From Zea mays (taxonomy: Eukaryota > Streptophyta > Magnoliopsida > Poales > Poaceae), in the NCBI RefSeq assembly GCF_902167145.1, contig NC_050097.1:114485982-114549981 (forward strand): a stretch of 64,000 bases of DNA, read 5' to 3'. The notes beneath the pieces are model-generated. The model did no database searches. It was not told the origin of the DNA and saw nothing but the letters and a program-made list of their open reading frames with translations. Position 1 is the first letter of the stretch. Every line of letters starts with the position of its first letter. The translations under genes were made by a program, and so were the position numbers. Shown one piece after another: positions 1-13,915 of the stretch.

Positions 1-544
1 ATGCTCTCGTTATTAAATGTTAGTGCATAACAATTACATGGAGATAAACAATACATAATTTATCATCCACCTCAATATCTCACATTATTTGATGAGAAGA
101 GATAAATCATAATCGTACATATACATATTGAAATCGATAAACATGACACACAGGAAAAGGTTAATATATGTAATCATTGGTCCAAAAAAGCAATCTCAAG
201 CTCGTGTAAACAAACAGCTCAACATGAAGCTACTGTCATGACCAATATGACACTCATATAGGATGTCCTTTTTTCTCGTGCACTGCTAATTAGATGAGTG
301 TTTTTGTACTGACGGATGTGAAGAGTCATCCTATATGTGTTCACCGGAGATTGTAAAAAGTGCTCAACCAGCTTAAACCAAAATGAATAGATGAGACTTT
401 TGTCTAACTTCAATGTAGGAGTTTACAATGCAGAGAGGATTGAGATGCATTATCGATATACTCCTCACCAGTATAAGTTTTGCCTGCTCGCATGAATAGA
501 TGAGACTCAAGTGTGGCTTCCTGTGAGTCTAAAGAAAAAAATAT
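1..544. other. No gene recognised
   Basis: AT-rich sequence with only short, unconvincing open frames. The missing last exon of the PFP pseudogene would be expected here or further left, but I could not find it. Confidence 0.5.
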
Positions 545-2262
<1,718 letters not shown>

Positions 2263-2425
2263 AAACTCGAGGTCAACCAGAAGCTTTAGCTCAGTGTGGG
2301 AACTATACTAATTTTTACTCTAATAAAAGCATTAGTAGCTATTAGACAATATACTCTAATAATTTGCACACGCATAGGAAAAAACTCGAGGTCAACCAGA
2401 AAGCATACCAAACGTCTGTTTTTTT

Positions 2426-3289
2426 GCCCAAAAGCTTTAGCTCTGCTGGTATTTTTTTTGTAATCTCTACCCTTTTCTATTACCTTGTTAATGCGATGGA
2501 TGCAAGTATTTATGACCTAAAACTGAAAACTGCATTCGACCTTTTATTTTAACCCAACAAACCAATCCTGAAAACTGCATTGCAGTGTTCACGGCGCAGC
2601 ACATTAATTTTTTCATATTATTTTATGCATATATAAAATGTAACCAGGATACAGAGAGATGAAGATCACCACAAGGTACTTGGAGCATTTTTTTAGCAGC
2701 TAGCAAGTTATTTTAGTCAATCCAAACAGGCTTAGCATGGCAAACACCCCATATACATATGATTCGGCTAGATCATTTTTTGGCACCTCGTGGATTCGTG
2801 TGCATGACAGGTATTGAAAGCTAAATGTTTTCAGTTATTGGAAATGTGTGTCTCTCAGGGCCTTAGCAAAGCTATAGCAAGCAGGGGCATCAGTCAAACA
2901 TAGTAAGTAGGAAACCCGTAACAACACTCATGTTGCTAAGTGGGTATTACTAAGGGATAGCATGTTTTCTTACCAGCGTCTTAGCAGACATGTTAAGATC
3001 AGCCGTCTCTGGAGCGCTTACTTACTTCCATATTCCACAGCTACTTTAGCTGTCCGTCCCTGCTGCAAATTGTAGCAAGAATCACCGGCATCAATTCCTG
3101 AATCGAATCATACATAAAACAAGTAACAGTAGAATCCAAGGCAGAAACTCAGCCCAGTCCAACGGCATTAAAAAAACGGGCTTTCTTTTACAGCCTGGAC
3201 GATGAAGGATACAAAGATAAAGTTCACAGCTAGAATCCAATGTGTCCACAGTGTAAACTAAAATCATTCTGGTGCTCGGAAAGGATTAG
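2426..3289. other. No gene recognised
   Basis: Mixed AT-rich sequence with no conserved coding signal that I can see. Confidence 0.4.
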
Positions 3290-4215
3290 GTGGTTCCTTC
3301 TCATGCCAAAGCTTACCAACAACTCGAAATTGGATCGGAGAATCGAGTAAATCTGAACCGTGCAAAGGCGCTCAGCTCACAAATTCAGTGTAGGACGACT
3401 GTTGTTGCATGTACAACTCGAGCTACTGAATCTGGTAGGGAGTGTGGCGGTGTTATCTCTTCTTGCGGCACTGGGCGTCAGAGTCGTCGCCCACATGATT
3501 ACGCTAGGGCCGGGCAAGTCCAGGTTGAGGAAGGTGGTGAGATGGAGCAACCATCGCCTCTTGTGTCCACCCCCAGCTGTAGAGCAGGGCAGGTTTCGGT
3601 GGCACGCCTGAGATCCTCATCTGCCATCGCTTCGTACCTCATTGTGGTGTCGGCAGAAGCTGACGATGCGGGGGTGCGTGGGAATCCGAGGCACAGGGGG
3701 ATTTTTGAGCAGCGTGGAGAAGGCGGGGATTGGGCCGGGGTGTTGGGACGACGGGGGCGGAGGAACAGTGGACGGGGCTGCGTACCTCCCGGGCGTGATG
3801 CGGGGATGGGCAGACGCGCAGGGTGACGGCGATGTCTCGGCGGGGGAGGGGCGGGCTTGATGGCTGAGCCCACAGTGGATGGCAGCAATGACGGGGGAGG
3901 GGCGCTCGGCGAACTGAAGCGCGCGCGGCGGAGCCACCCTCGCCCAATACCATGGCTTGAGGAGGAAGGGCCCCAGATCCGTGGAGGCAATCCCTGGAAT
4001 GGTGCCCTTCCATCGATGGAGTGTTGGGCGAGGGCGAGAATGGCAGGGCGGCCGCGGAGGCTTCTCTGAATTGCGTGATTCCATCGATAGAGAGCGGGGT
4101 TGACGGAGGCTAGGGCGAGTACCGCGGGATCAACGGAGCGCGGGCGAGAGGGCGTCGAAGGCAGAACAGGGTGTGGACGCCTACACTGCAGGCTTATAGA
4201 GTAGTAGAGATTCAC
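3290..4215. other. GC-rich block, nature unknown
   Basis: This stretch is sharply more GC- and CpG-rich than its flanks. It leaves several overlapping open frames on both strands, the longest 238 codons on the minus strand (4215-3499). None shows a domain or motif I recognise, and the open frames are what high GC alone produces. It lies upstream of the minus-strand PFP remnant, so it could be a 5' exon/promoter CpG island or sequence carried with that remnant. A short palindrome CCATCGATGG occurs near 4013. Confidence 0.35.
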
Positions 4216-5084
4216 CTATTCACCCCCACTCTAGTGACATCCAGATCCTGTTCCCGGGCACAGGGAACTTTCAATTTCACAATTTCTTTATAGATTAAGC
4301 AGAAACTGTACCAAACAGGTCATTTCTGTAGCCAGTGGCGGATCCAGAAATGGATCAAAAGAGGGGCTAATAAACCTAGCGCTCGACAGGTGACCAGGAC
4401 CTTGTAGTGGATAACCTGACCAATTAGCCACTACCGTCTACCGATCTAGAGTCAGAGTAGGTGCGGGGTTGTGGACGTTCCATGAAAGTGATGGAGGGCA
4501 ACCGCCAGACAAACAACAACAAGTCGACGACTAACGGGTAACGCAAGGGCCAGACATCAGGTGGCTAGGATTAAGACGCATACTAAAATGAGGCTGGTGT
4601 CGTGGTGCGCGTGTGTCTGATGGGAACATTTAATCTTTTATCATCTTTATGGATGACACTAAATTACCAGTCACTCACAGCTAAGTCATCAATATAGTAT
4701 TTTATGTGACATCCACCTCAAAAATGTAACAAAAGATTAGATTAAATACAGATGTCGTTGCTGTCGCGTGATGGGTTGCAGAATGAGACATTTGGGCTAG
4801 CTTGAAGAGTTGCTCGCTCCTACTCTTTTAACCCATGGTCAGGCGAGGTTGCAGTCGCGGCCGCCCCCCTTTACATGTGCCCCCGTCGGTAGCAACTTAT
4901 TAGTTCAGCTGCTGCTTCTCATAATGAATTAAAAAAGACAATAAGCAGAAGATGTTTTTCACCAATTTCTCAGATAAGTTATTTTTCTACCAGCAATAAC
5001 TATGCCAAACAAAGACCGTCGTCAATCTATTTGCATACAACACATAAATATTATTAATGACGCATTTTAGTATCCAATGGTATA
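4216..5084. other. No gene; possible old transposon remnant
   Basis: The string CAGTGGCGGATCCAGAAA at about 4334 resembles a terminus often seen in grass repetitive DNA, but I found no matching opposite end or target duplication. The rest shows no coding signal. Confidence 0.25.
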
Positions 5085-5518
5085 GACCCAAATGTAATAC
5101 CCATATAGAAGGGTTATATTATCTCGCATTTAAATATAATTATTTGTGATGTTTTATTTTCCCATTGAACTATTCTCCATGCGTTACATGTGATAAGATA
5201 ACTTCAATAAAAAACATTAACGATCTGTTTAGTTGGGCAACAGGAGCGTTAACGGCAATAGAGAATGAATGTGGCTGCTACCTGATTGTCGACATGCATA
5301 TGTTTAGTTTCAAACACATTTCTACACAATTGTCTAACGGACGGAGAGGAGCGCTAATAAATTTGTCCTTGCCCATATCGCATCCCGTCGTGTTCGCTTA
5401 CTTATTCAACTGTTCAAATGCAGACCAAAAGAAAAGAAAAAAGTTACATCATGGTGAGGCCTCATCGCTGCCATCGTCTTCGGTCCCGAGACCAGCCCAT
5501 CTGATCATGGAGCAGAGA
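5085..5518 (-). pseudogene. Duplicated 3'-end fragment of the CML21-like gene
   Basis: Two patches match the 3' end and downstream flank of the EF-hand gene at 31912-32864, in the same order and with similar spacing. Patch 5085-5225 resembles 31545-31680 only loosely. Patch 5395-5518 matches 31857-31977 almost exactly and includes the last codons of exon 4 (minus-strand MIRWAGLGTEDDGSDEASP and stop). Similarity ends just past CATGGAG near 5515. It is a gene fragment with no function of its own expected. The two copies now flank the 24.8 kb gypsy nest. Confidence 0.8.
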
Positions 5519-6258
5519 GAACTAACCGGATTAGGTCAGGCTCCAATGAAAAGTATTATCCTCTTGTGATAACTGAATGTTAGCGATACGTGAACGTAAT
5601 TTGTTTCACTCCGCTAACCTAGACCCAATTAATGTTCTTCTCCATGAAACAGTTGCTTATGTATCTGTTAGCGCCTCCGCATTAGTCTTGCTCATAGATG
5701 TAGTGCTAGCACAGTGTCACGGTAATTTATCTCTACATGTGTAGATAACATGGAGGCACTATTGATATGATGTTGATTCAACAACAAAATCGAAGAGCAT
5801 GTGTGAACGTGTTGCAACTGTTGATACGTGAAGACGTTCGACTAAATCCACTATATCATCATGTTCTTTTTTTCTGTTATGATGTATGTCTAGCGATAAT
5901 GATCCATGATTCTCTACTCACGTGCTTATCTTGGTTGAACGTGGACATATATTAGTGTGTAACATACACGTTTCCCCACAGTTGTATCAGGGCTAGGTCA
6001 TGTGAAGCTTTTGATTTGGATGGTTTACATACACAACACCAGAACCACAAACTTTCGATAGGCCAGGAAAACACCGTCAGAAGTTACTAGCTTCCTACGG
6101 GTCCATGTGGTCGTCGACGATATGACCAGTAGATTAGACTACTGTTTTGGTTGTCGCATAAATTGAGACATACAAAGTAGTTGTCAGTATAATCGCACAA
6201 TTTGTTTACCCTACCGGCTAAAATCACCATGGAGAATAAGACCAGCTTGCTTTTCCTT
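5519..6258. other. No gene recognised
   Basis: Low-complexity-free intergenic sequence up to the target-site duplication GTGAT at 6259-6263. No convincing open frame or repeat structure seen. Confidence 0.4.
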
Positions 6259-6263
6259 GTGAT

Positions 6264-6862
6264 TGTTGGCGTCGATCCGGGCGCCAAACACTAGAAAGGA
6301 CCGCCTGGTGGTACTCTCTGCGGAGGCGCGGACGGTCCGCGGCACAGGGCCGGACGGTCCTCGACCTGGCGCAGGAGCGACTCCTCCTCTACGTACGTCT
6401 GGACGGTCTGCGCCTGGGGCTCGGACGGTCCGCGATGGCGCAGAGAGTCTTCTTCGGAGCAGACCTAGATCTCGCCTCCCATGAGGGACCCCGTCGGGGA
6501 GGAGAGATCGTAGGGTGTGTCTTGGCGTCGGCAGGCCCCCAAGGCGCCTCTAGTCGACGTAGAGCCGAAGATAGGTGAAGATTTGAGGTAGAAGGAGGCT
6601 AAACTAGAATTACTCTTAATGCGTAAGGTAAAAACGAGAAATAGACTTGATTTGATTGATTGTGGGGGGGTTCAATCGACCGTAGCCCTTTATCTATATA
6701 AAGGGGGAGAACTGGACCCATTACAAGTCGTTTCGTGAGCTAATCCCGCGGTTTTAGCTAACAAATCCCGCAAGAAACTCGGAACCCTAACTGATTCTAC
6801 GCACGCGCAGACCGTCCGGCCTCAAGGCCGGACCGTCCGCGAGGACGTTTTTGTGCTCAACA
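6264..6862 (-). repeat. Outer gypsy element, left LTR (3' LTR in element sense)
   Basis: 599 bp, TG..CA, directly preceded by the TSD. It is shorter than its partner because the partner has additional GGACCGTCC-rich units near its end. It carries many near-palindromic CGGACGGTCCG motifs. Confidence 0.93.
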
Positions 6863-6885
6863 TATGCCCCCTGCCTTTTGGTGGA
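6863..6885 (-). promoter_or_regulatory. Polypurine tract of the outer gypsy element
   Basis: On the minus strand the sequence reads CCAAAAGGCAGGGGGCATA immediately before the LTR terminus TGTTGAGC, the normal place of the plus-strand primer. Confidence 0.7.
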
Positions 6886-8712
6886 GGTTGACAAACCAGA
6901 AACATATGAACTAAGCCTGATGCAAGTCACCTGTGTTTCCAATCCAATATGGTGATCATTCAATAGAGCCCTAATGCATAAAGTCCGTTTAGGATTGCAT
7001 CATACTCGACCGTGACCATTTGATCAATGGGTCAAAAGGAATAGAATAGAAGTGCCCCCTAGCCTGAATAGACAAAGGGAGTCTGCATGTACCATGGGTT
7101 CATCGTCGTACCATTTCATATTTGAACAGGACAATACATCGACGATGAGTGGGTGGGTGGAAAGCATTCTGGCATGACAGGATGAATATGCGATGCTTGT
7201 TGCATCATCTTTCGGGTCGTTTTACTCGGCCGTTTTGTTTTAGTGGGTGATCGGGGTTTCTTTGTTGGCCGATCGCATAGAACGACCTTCTTGCCAGCAT
7301 ATTTGGCTAGCAATTGATTGAAAGTAGGGCTGGCTTTTACCAACCGACCATGTGCGTCATGTTGGCTTTGCCGTTGTGTCTCTTTCCTTGCTTTGTGTGG
7401 AGGCTGACGCCTATGGCCATGGGCGAACTGTCCGGCTGAGTCAGCCGGACCGTTCGCATGAGCACCGTACCGTCCGCACCAAGGCACCGGACAATCTGTG
7501 ATGCTCGAGTCAAGGAGTTTTGCTCGGCTGCTTGGTTGAGCCTGCCCTTCGGTGGCTCCGAACTTGTTAGTCTTTCTGTCCGGAGCTTTCCGAGCAATCC
7601 TTTCTTGTGATATATTTGACGTGCGAAGATTGCCAATTATGGTGTTTTTGTTTGTGCCTTTATCGGCCACTTCGGGCCGAACCAAGACCTTTTTGCATGT
7701 GGGTTCTATTGTATTGACAGGAAATGGTTGTGTGTCCACTTACATCTCCTGAAAAGCCAACCGGACCTCATTTATGGTCGATTATATCTGTCGACGAAAA
7801 ACATTACAATCATTAGTGGCATGGGAAAAAGAATTATGCCACTTACAATAAGCACGTCTCTTTAATTCATCCATAGGAGGAATAGTATGAGTTAATTTAA
7901 TGTTGCCATTTTTAGTAGCTCGTCAAATATCCTATTGCATTTGGCAACATTAAATATAAATTTAATCTCTTCTTGCCGATTCTTTTGAACCGGCTGTAAG
8001 GAAGAACATGCAGAAGATTTGGCCTTTGTTGGCCAAACAAACTCAGCGGTATATACATCTGCGGATTCATCATCTGAACTATCACGCTCTACTAGATGTA
8101 TAGTACGGGCGACTGATTTTGATGTCTCTTTAAATCGGCTTTCACAGGCTAAAGTTCGCTGATGTAGATGAGCTATTGAAAAGAACTGGGTCCCACCTAA
8201 TTTGTCTCTTAAGTAGGATAGCAACCCATTAAAAGCCAGCCCTACTAGCTCTTTGTATGCGACATGGATCCGAAAGCATCGGTAGTGTCCCGGAACCTCC
8301 GGATATAATCGTTAACCGATTCTTCGCGTCCCTGTCAGACTAAAGCTAAATCAGCTAGCCCTAATTCATATTCCCCGGAAAAGGAATGTTCATGAAATTT
8401 ACTCTCTAAATCATTCCAGAAATTAATGGAATTAGGAGGCTGGGCGACGTACCATGCAAAAGCGGTACCAGTAAGGGATAAATAAAATAAACGAACACGA
8501 AATGTTCCCCATCGGCCAATTCATCTAGGTGTGCTAGGAACTGGCCTATATGTTTATGTGTGCTTCTCCCATTTACACCAGAAAACTTAGAAAACTCTAG
8601 TATCCTTGTCCCTTGTGGATATGAGACAATGTCAAACTGGTGATCATATGGCTTCTGATATGATTGCCCCACTCTAGCTACACTAACTCTGAGCCTATCT
8701 CGAAATAGTTCA
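6886..8712 (-). pseudogene. Outer gypsy gag, C-terminal part (broken)
   Basis: Minus-strand fragments in several frames: FDIVSYPQGTRILEFSKFSG around 8640, a typical start of the gag core in this group; AEFVWPTKAKSSACSSLQP and QKNRQEEIKF around 8020; and FNQLLAKYAGKKVVLCDRP around 7300 near the gag C-terminus. Frames shift and stop between these pieces, so no gag protein can be made. The upstream parts lie at 16170-16684 and 29977-30360, beyond the two insertions. No pol sequence follows before the purine tract. The 7060 region holds a second purine-tract-like string (AGGCTAGGGGGCACT on the minus strand). Confidence 0.8.
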
Positions 8713-9376
8713 TGTTGGGGACTTGTTCTCAAATGCTATGAGTTAAGAACAAGGCAACACAGAAAATGTTAAACATTAAGATCCTTCGTCCTTCGAAGCA
8801 TTATTTCCCTTAGGATATAACGATCCCCGGACGAAGGTCATGAAGGATTAACCTTCATCACTATAATATACATTAGTAAAAGACGAAGCATATGAAACAT
8901 AAAAGATAGCGTGAATAATCGTATAACATTATTCATTTAACTTTATTAACTCATCATAAAGGAATAGAAACAATATTGAATTATAAATGTACCTTCGGCT
9001 TGGAAGGAAATGAAAATACAAGTGTGACGCAAAAGCAAATGTCAAGTCCGCGTGAACAGTACGGGGGTACTGTTCACCTATTTATAGGCACGGGGTACAA
9101 CCCATACAAAATTACATACATGCCCTTTACATTTGGTGATAATTCTATAGCATTCTATCGAGGTCTAAATGGCCTTTTCATCTTTAAGTCGGTTCCCCTT
9201 TCTGCGAACATGCCGAAGCTTTCCTGCTTCACAGCTTCGGCACTGTGTCAACCTTCGTATCTTTTGAGCTTCTCCCTTTCTGATTCAAGTCCGAAGATAC
9301 CTGTTCACACATTATACTCCAGAAACATTGTTAAATCATGTTTTTGAGGACCTTCGGAAGCCGAAGGCCCCCAACA
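8713..9376 (-). repeat. Zeon-like left LTR (3' LTR in element sense)
   Basis: 664 bp, TGTTGGGG..CCCCAACA. It contains TATA box TATAAATA on the minus strand (9079-9086) and, directly next to it, an 11-bp perfect stem with a GGGG loop (9052-9077). The 123-codon open frame in it is part of the LTR and not a gene. Confidence 0.96.
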
Positions 9377-9430
9377 GTAGCCCCTCGCAATATTAATTTG
9401 TTTGAAATAATAAATTCAGATTGCGATATG
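9377..9430 (-). promoter_or_regulatory. Zeon-like polypurine tract with adjacent stem-loop
   Basis: On the minus strand the tract GCGAGGGGCTAC abuts the LTR. Directly upstream, CGCAAT (minus, 9425-9420) pairs with ATTGCG (9391-9386), with further AATTT/AAATT pairing inside. Confidence 0.7.
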
Positions 9431-9532
9431 AACGAAGGCTTTATGCCGAAGGTCCGAAAAAACACCTTCCCTTTGCTAGAATAGCAACATTCAATGACAA
9501 GTGGGGTCTTTCAACTTTCAACGCATCAAGCG

Positions 9533-9540
9533 TATAAATA
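9533..9540 (+). promoter_or_regulatory. TATA box of the zeon-like antisense gene
   Basis: TATAAATA on the plus strand, 144 bp upstream of the ATG at 9684. It is inside the element but outside the LTR, so the antisense gene appears to have its own promoter. Confidence 0.65.
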
Positions 9541-9683
9541 CGGCCATATCGCAAACTTATTTTGCACGCTTTCTGGCCAACCACTCCCGCTCACTCATTT
9601 TTTAGCTCTTGTGCACTGTGATCTGCTAAGTTTTTAGCTTTGAAGCTTCGGCTTTTAGAAACAGTTTTTTAGCGCTTCCGAAG

Positions 9684-12600
9684 ATGTCTGAAGCTGCTAA
9701 GAAGGCTGCTGCTGAGATGAAGCTGAGTCTTGATGAAGAGAAGAACCTAGGGTTTCTTATAGCGATGTCGAAGTCCAACACAGAAAAGATTACCAAGGAA
9801 ATTCTGGAGGGGCTGTCTGAAGATACTGGTGACAGTGAAAGTTATGATATGGACAGCGGTGGCGAAGACTCCGAAGATCGCCCCTGGCGACCAAGCCATT
9901 CAGTTTATGGTAAATCAACTATCAAAGAGAATCATCTTGTTAATATGAGAGGAAGGTATTTCCGGGATCTGTCCATTGTGAGGGCGGACGAAGGGGAAAA
10001 AACTTGTCCACACCCTGAAGAAAATGAAGTTGTGGTGTACCGAAGCTTTTTGAAAGCTGGATTGCGATTCCCCTTGAGTAGCTTCGTCGTGGAGGTGTTG
10101 AAAATCTTCGAAGTCTATCTTCATCAACTTACTCCCGAGGCAATTATAAGGCTAAATATCTTCGTGTGGGCCGCGAGGAGTCAAGGTCTGAAGCCTGACG
10201 CAAGAAGCTTTTGTAATGTTCATGAATTATTATATGAAACAAAGCCTTGGGGCAAAGAACAGTACCATAACAACTTTGGCTGCTACAGCTTCGTTTCTCG
10301 GTCCGGGGCAAGCTGTCCCGTACCAACCTTTCGGAAGAGATGGCCCGGGGATTGGATGACAGAATGGTTTTATGTGAAGAATGACCTATCAGCACGAGAC
10401 GACATCAAAGGTATAATTATGCGTCCTATTTGGCAAAGCTTCGGCCTTCGGAGGCCGAAGGTTGAAATGAACGAAGCCGCCGAAGAGTGCCAAAGAGCCT
10501 TCGGCGTTGTCTGCTCTTTTATAGGAACAAGGGACTTAGTACAAGAACATATCGCCTTCAGGGTGTGGCCGCTTGCTGAGAAATGGGAAATGCCACAAGA
10601 AACCATAAAAGAGGCCGACGAAGGTGAGCTTGTGAGACTGAAGTACACCTTCAAATTTGGAGATAAATTTATTGAGCCAGATGATGAGTGGTTGAAAAGC
10701 ATTGACAATTTAAGTGATGAGCTACTCGGGACCTACTCGAAGGCTGAAGATAACGCAATGTCAGCAGCCTTCGGAGGCCGAAAAAAGAAGAGACTGAATC
10801 GGGTATTTGATGCCATTGGGTTTGTCTACCCTGATTACTGCTATCCCATTCGAAGGCAGAAGAGAAAAAACACAATCTCTGCAAAAGAAGAAGCTGCAGC
10901 TGCTCCTAGCGAGCCAGAACCGAAAAGGAAAAAGATAAAGGTTCTTACGCAACGGCCGCGTTATATTGAACCAGCTTCGGTGTCGGAGTTTACCGGGAAA
11001 ACTTCTTCAGCCACCGAAGCTGAAAAACTAATCGAGCCAGCCTTGTTGCCAGAGATCGCAGAAACGGCCGAAGTGCCACCAAAGATAGAATCAGAACAAT
11101 CAAACATTTTGTTGTCAGAAACAAAAGAGAAAACCGAAGCGCCGCTCACAGAAAAAATTGAGGAGGTAAGAGAAGCAACTGAGGGCTCCAAAACATCAGA
11201 AGTTTTGAGTCCTACAGCAATCATTGGGACAGCAAAAAACCAAAAGGGGCCATCAGTGACCCCAAAAAGGAAAAGAATGGTAAATGTACTAGACGTCTTG
11301 GAGACAATTAAGTCTTCAAGCACAATTCCAAAAAAGAGTGTTGAAGTTGCTGAAGCTTCTACTGAAGCTTCGGCTCAACAAGCTGAAGCTGAGGCTGGGC
11401 CTTCAGAGCCCTTCAAAGAACATCCTTTTGAAGCCGAAGCAGTAAAAATTCCGGAACCAATATTAGTTGAAGAAACGGACACCGTCATCCCCGAAGCACC
11501 TGCCGGCATGCATGATTACATCATACGACATGCTTCGGGGAAAAAGCTATCTGAGGAAGAAACTCATGAGGCCAACCATTATGCAAAGGAGCTGAAATAT
11601 CCGAAGGGGGCAGTAATATTTAATGGAACAAATGAAGATGACTTCTTATACTGCCTGCCTGATAACAAAGAGCTATCCGTCTGCCGAGAGATGGCGAGAA
11701 GCATAGGCTTTCCGAAGCTTGAAGCTGGGTTAAGTGCCATGACGAAAGAGGATCTCGCAGACAGCCTCGCGTACAACAGCCTGAAGGTACAGGAATTAAG
11801 CACTTGAGAAAAAACCCCCTATTTTTTTTACGCAACTCATTCCTTTTTTCTTATATGAATTCTTTTTTCATATAGGGCCTGATCCTAAGCAACGCATTAA
11901 GAGCGCAAAAGAGCGCCGAAGATGAAAGTTATGAAATTGCGTTTAATAATTTACGCTCCGAAGTTATCAAACTGAGAAACGAAGCTTTGGAAAAAGATAA
12001 AATTCTACTTACACTGGTAGATAAAGTGAAAAAAGACGAAGCTGCTTCCAAGGCCCAGGCCGAAGCTCAAAAACGCGAGATTAAAGATCTTCAGAAACAG
12101 CTGGCTAGAGCTAAAGAGGAGCGCGCGCTTGAGGAAACGAAACGAGAACTTAGTGATTTTATGGTCAACAAATTGGAATCAAAAGTTAAGGAGCTTCGCA
12201 CATCTCAGGGGAAATGCTATGTCAAATCTGTAGAATGTGTGAATAAAATTAAATCCAGCTTCGCCAGTGTAGGCGCCTTTTCCAGCGAAGAGAATTTCTC
12301 TCGAGGCAATCCCGAAGGTCCGCTGGAATGGATTAGCCACGAAGCAGAGGCCTTCGAAGAGATTCTGAACAGTCGTGGCGACATATGTGCTTTTTCGGGC
12401 GCCAGAGGAATTGCTTCCGTCTTAGAGAAGAAAGGTTGCGAACATGTAAAATTTTTAGCTCAATCCGAAGCTACCTTATCTACCGAAGACATCAAGGACC
12501 CCTCGGCCGAAGCGAGCGTGGTTGGTGGCAAATTTTTTACTGATATCTGGAACGACGGCGGCCGAGGAATGGCGCGAGAGATCATTGAAAGAAGCGAAAA

Positions 12601-12895
12601 AGGCATTCACGATGCTAGAAGAGTAGCAGACGCTGCCGAAAGGAGTAGGGAGCCCGAAGGACAGTTAGGTACCAACTAGTCGTTCTTGTTGCGTTGTAAT
12701 TTTCATTTTAAACTTTGCTCACGATTTGTAAAAGTACTGAAGAAGTGTTCTCTTCGCTCAGAAACTGTTGGACGATCTGCCGACCCCCACACAAAAGGGG
12801 ATGAAGAAATTAATCAAATGGCCGAAACTATCATGGACAAGGTTGTTGACCAACTTCTGAATGAAGCCGCCGAAGCAGTATTGAGGGAAGATTAG
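9684..12895 (+). CDS. Antisense accessory gene of the zeon-like element (PF04195-like), three exons
   Basis: Plus-strand gene opposite to gag. Exon 1 9684-11786 opens with MSEAAKKAAAEMK. Donor AAG/GTACAG and acceptor CATATAG lead to exon 2 at 11876-12668. Donor TTAG/GTACC and acceptor GCTCAG lead to exon 3 at 12762-12895. Phases agree (0, then 1) and give about 1009 residues. Residues about 100-340 resemble the 'putative transposase, gypsy type' domain (for example FVVEVLKIFEVYLHQLTPEAI and WFYVKND). Then come a basic patch near 390-415 (EPKRKKIKV), a Glu/Ala-rich low-complexity part, and a coiled-coil C-terminus (exon 2, charged heptads). Known: additional ORFs, often antisense, occur in Tat-lineage gypsy elements, and their role is unknown. 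Inferred: expression from the TATA at 9533. No transposase activity should be assumed from the domain name. Confidence 0.85.
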
Positions 12896-13426
12896 GTGCT
12901 ATTTGGAAAAAACATTTAAAGTGTAATCTATGCAACACTTTGTACATTTGAATGTAATATACAAGTCTCTTTTCATCATTGAATTCTTTACGATGCATGA
13001 AACTTTAAATACATACCACTTTTGAGCCTTCGGCGAAAAAAACACCTTCCCTTCTTTTCATGCGTCGTGAAGAAGATAGCCTTCGTCAAAATTATTCTGA
13101 TGAATGACATCGATGCCTCGTGAAAACATTTTCCGAAGCTATTTTCCGAAGCTATGCAACTTTGATATTGATCTGATAAAGTTCGCCCATGTTTCGTGAA
13201 AATATTCCCCGAAACTGTATTCCGAAGCTATACAATTTCAATGTCACTTTTTCAAAGCATCCCTTCGAAGGTTGAGAGTGTCCCCTTCTCTTGCCAAATG
13301 CGATATGATGTATGATGCTTATGCCATGCAAAATGATGTGATGATGTTATGTTATGCATGTGACATTTGTTCCGAAGATACACATAAAATATATTCGTAA
13401 GCTCTGCATTCCCTTAGGAACGTCTT
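12896..13426. other. Zeon-like 3' region of the antisense gene, no coding
   Basis: Rich in dispersed CCGAAG(C/G) strings typical of the family. It is probably the 3' UTR of the antisense gene. No protease or RT sequence on the minus strand. Confidence 0.5.
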
Positions 13427-13615
13427 TGGAGCTTCTTCGTCTTTTACTTAGACGGCATCAGCGTTGACTGTTCGCTGTAAGCCTCCCTTAGGAGCTTCTT
13501 CGTCTTTTACTTAGACGGTATCAGCGTTGACTTTTCGCTGTAAGCCTCCCTTAGGAGCTTCTTCGTCTTTTACTTAGACGGTATCAGCGTTGATTTTTCG
13601 CTGTAGGCTCTGCAT
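13427..13615. repeat. 63-bp tandem repeat, three copies
   Basis: GCTTCTTCGT begins at 13431, 13494 and 13557, an exact 63-bp period. Each unit includes TTACTTAGACGG and TCAGCGTTGA. It lies between the converging ends of gag (minus) and the antisense gene (plus). Confidence 0.9.
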
Positions 13616-13915
13616 TCCTTTAGGAACGACTTCTGAGCAGAAAACTTACGCTGCGCTCCCTTTGGAACGACTTTTTGTGACTTTATAAACTTACTCTGCG
13701 TTCCTTAGAACGACTTTTTGTTACTCCGAAGGATTTCTAGTCCGAAGGTCTTTCTTGGTAACGGAAGAAATTTTAGGCTTCGGCAACTTAGGCCTGTGAA
13801 TCAAATAAATTTTTCTCGTGGAAACAACGATATTATTACATGGAAACTATCAATGTTTTTTGCTTCACAGAAAATAAAACTGAATAGAAAAGACTGCTAT
13901 CAAAGGTAGGATATG

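Noticed and set aside
3499..4215. 238-codon minus-strand frame
   Set aside because: Overlaps other open frames in a CpG-rich block; no domain, no splice or start context that singles it out.
4334..4910. A complete transposon starting CAGTGGCGGATCC
   Set aside because: No matching inverted end or target duplication found on the right side.
8976..9347. 123-codon open frame, found identically at 15769-16140
   Set aside because: It lies wholly within the two zeon-like LTRs; the identity is that of the LTRs and not a duplicated gene.
13427..13615. Regular repeats considered as a CRISPR-like array
   Set aside because: Units are directly adjacent 63-bp tandem repeats without spacers, and this is plant nuclear DNA.
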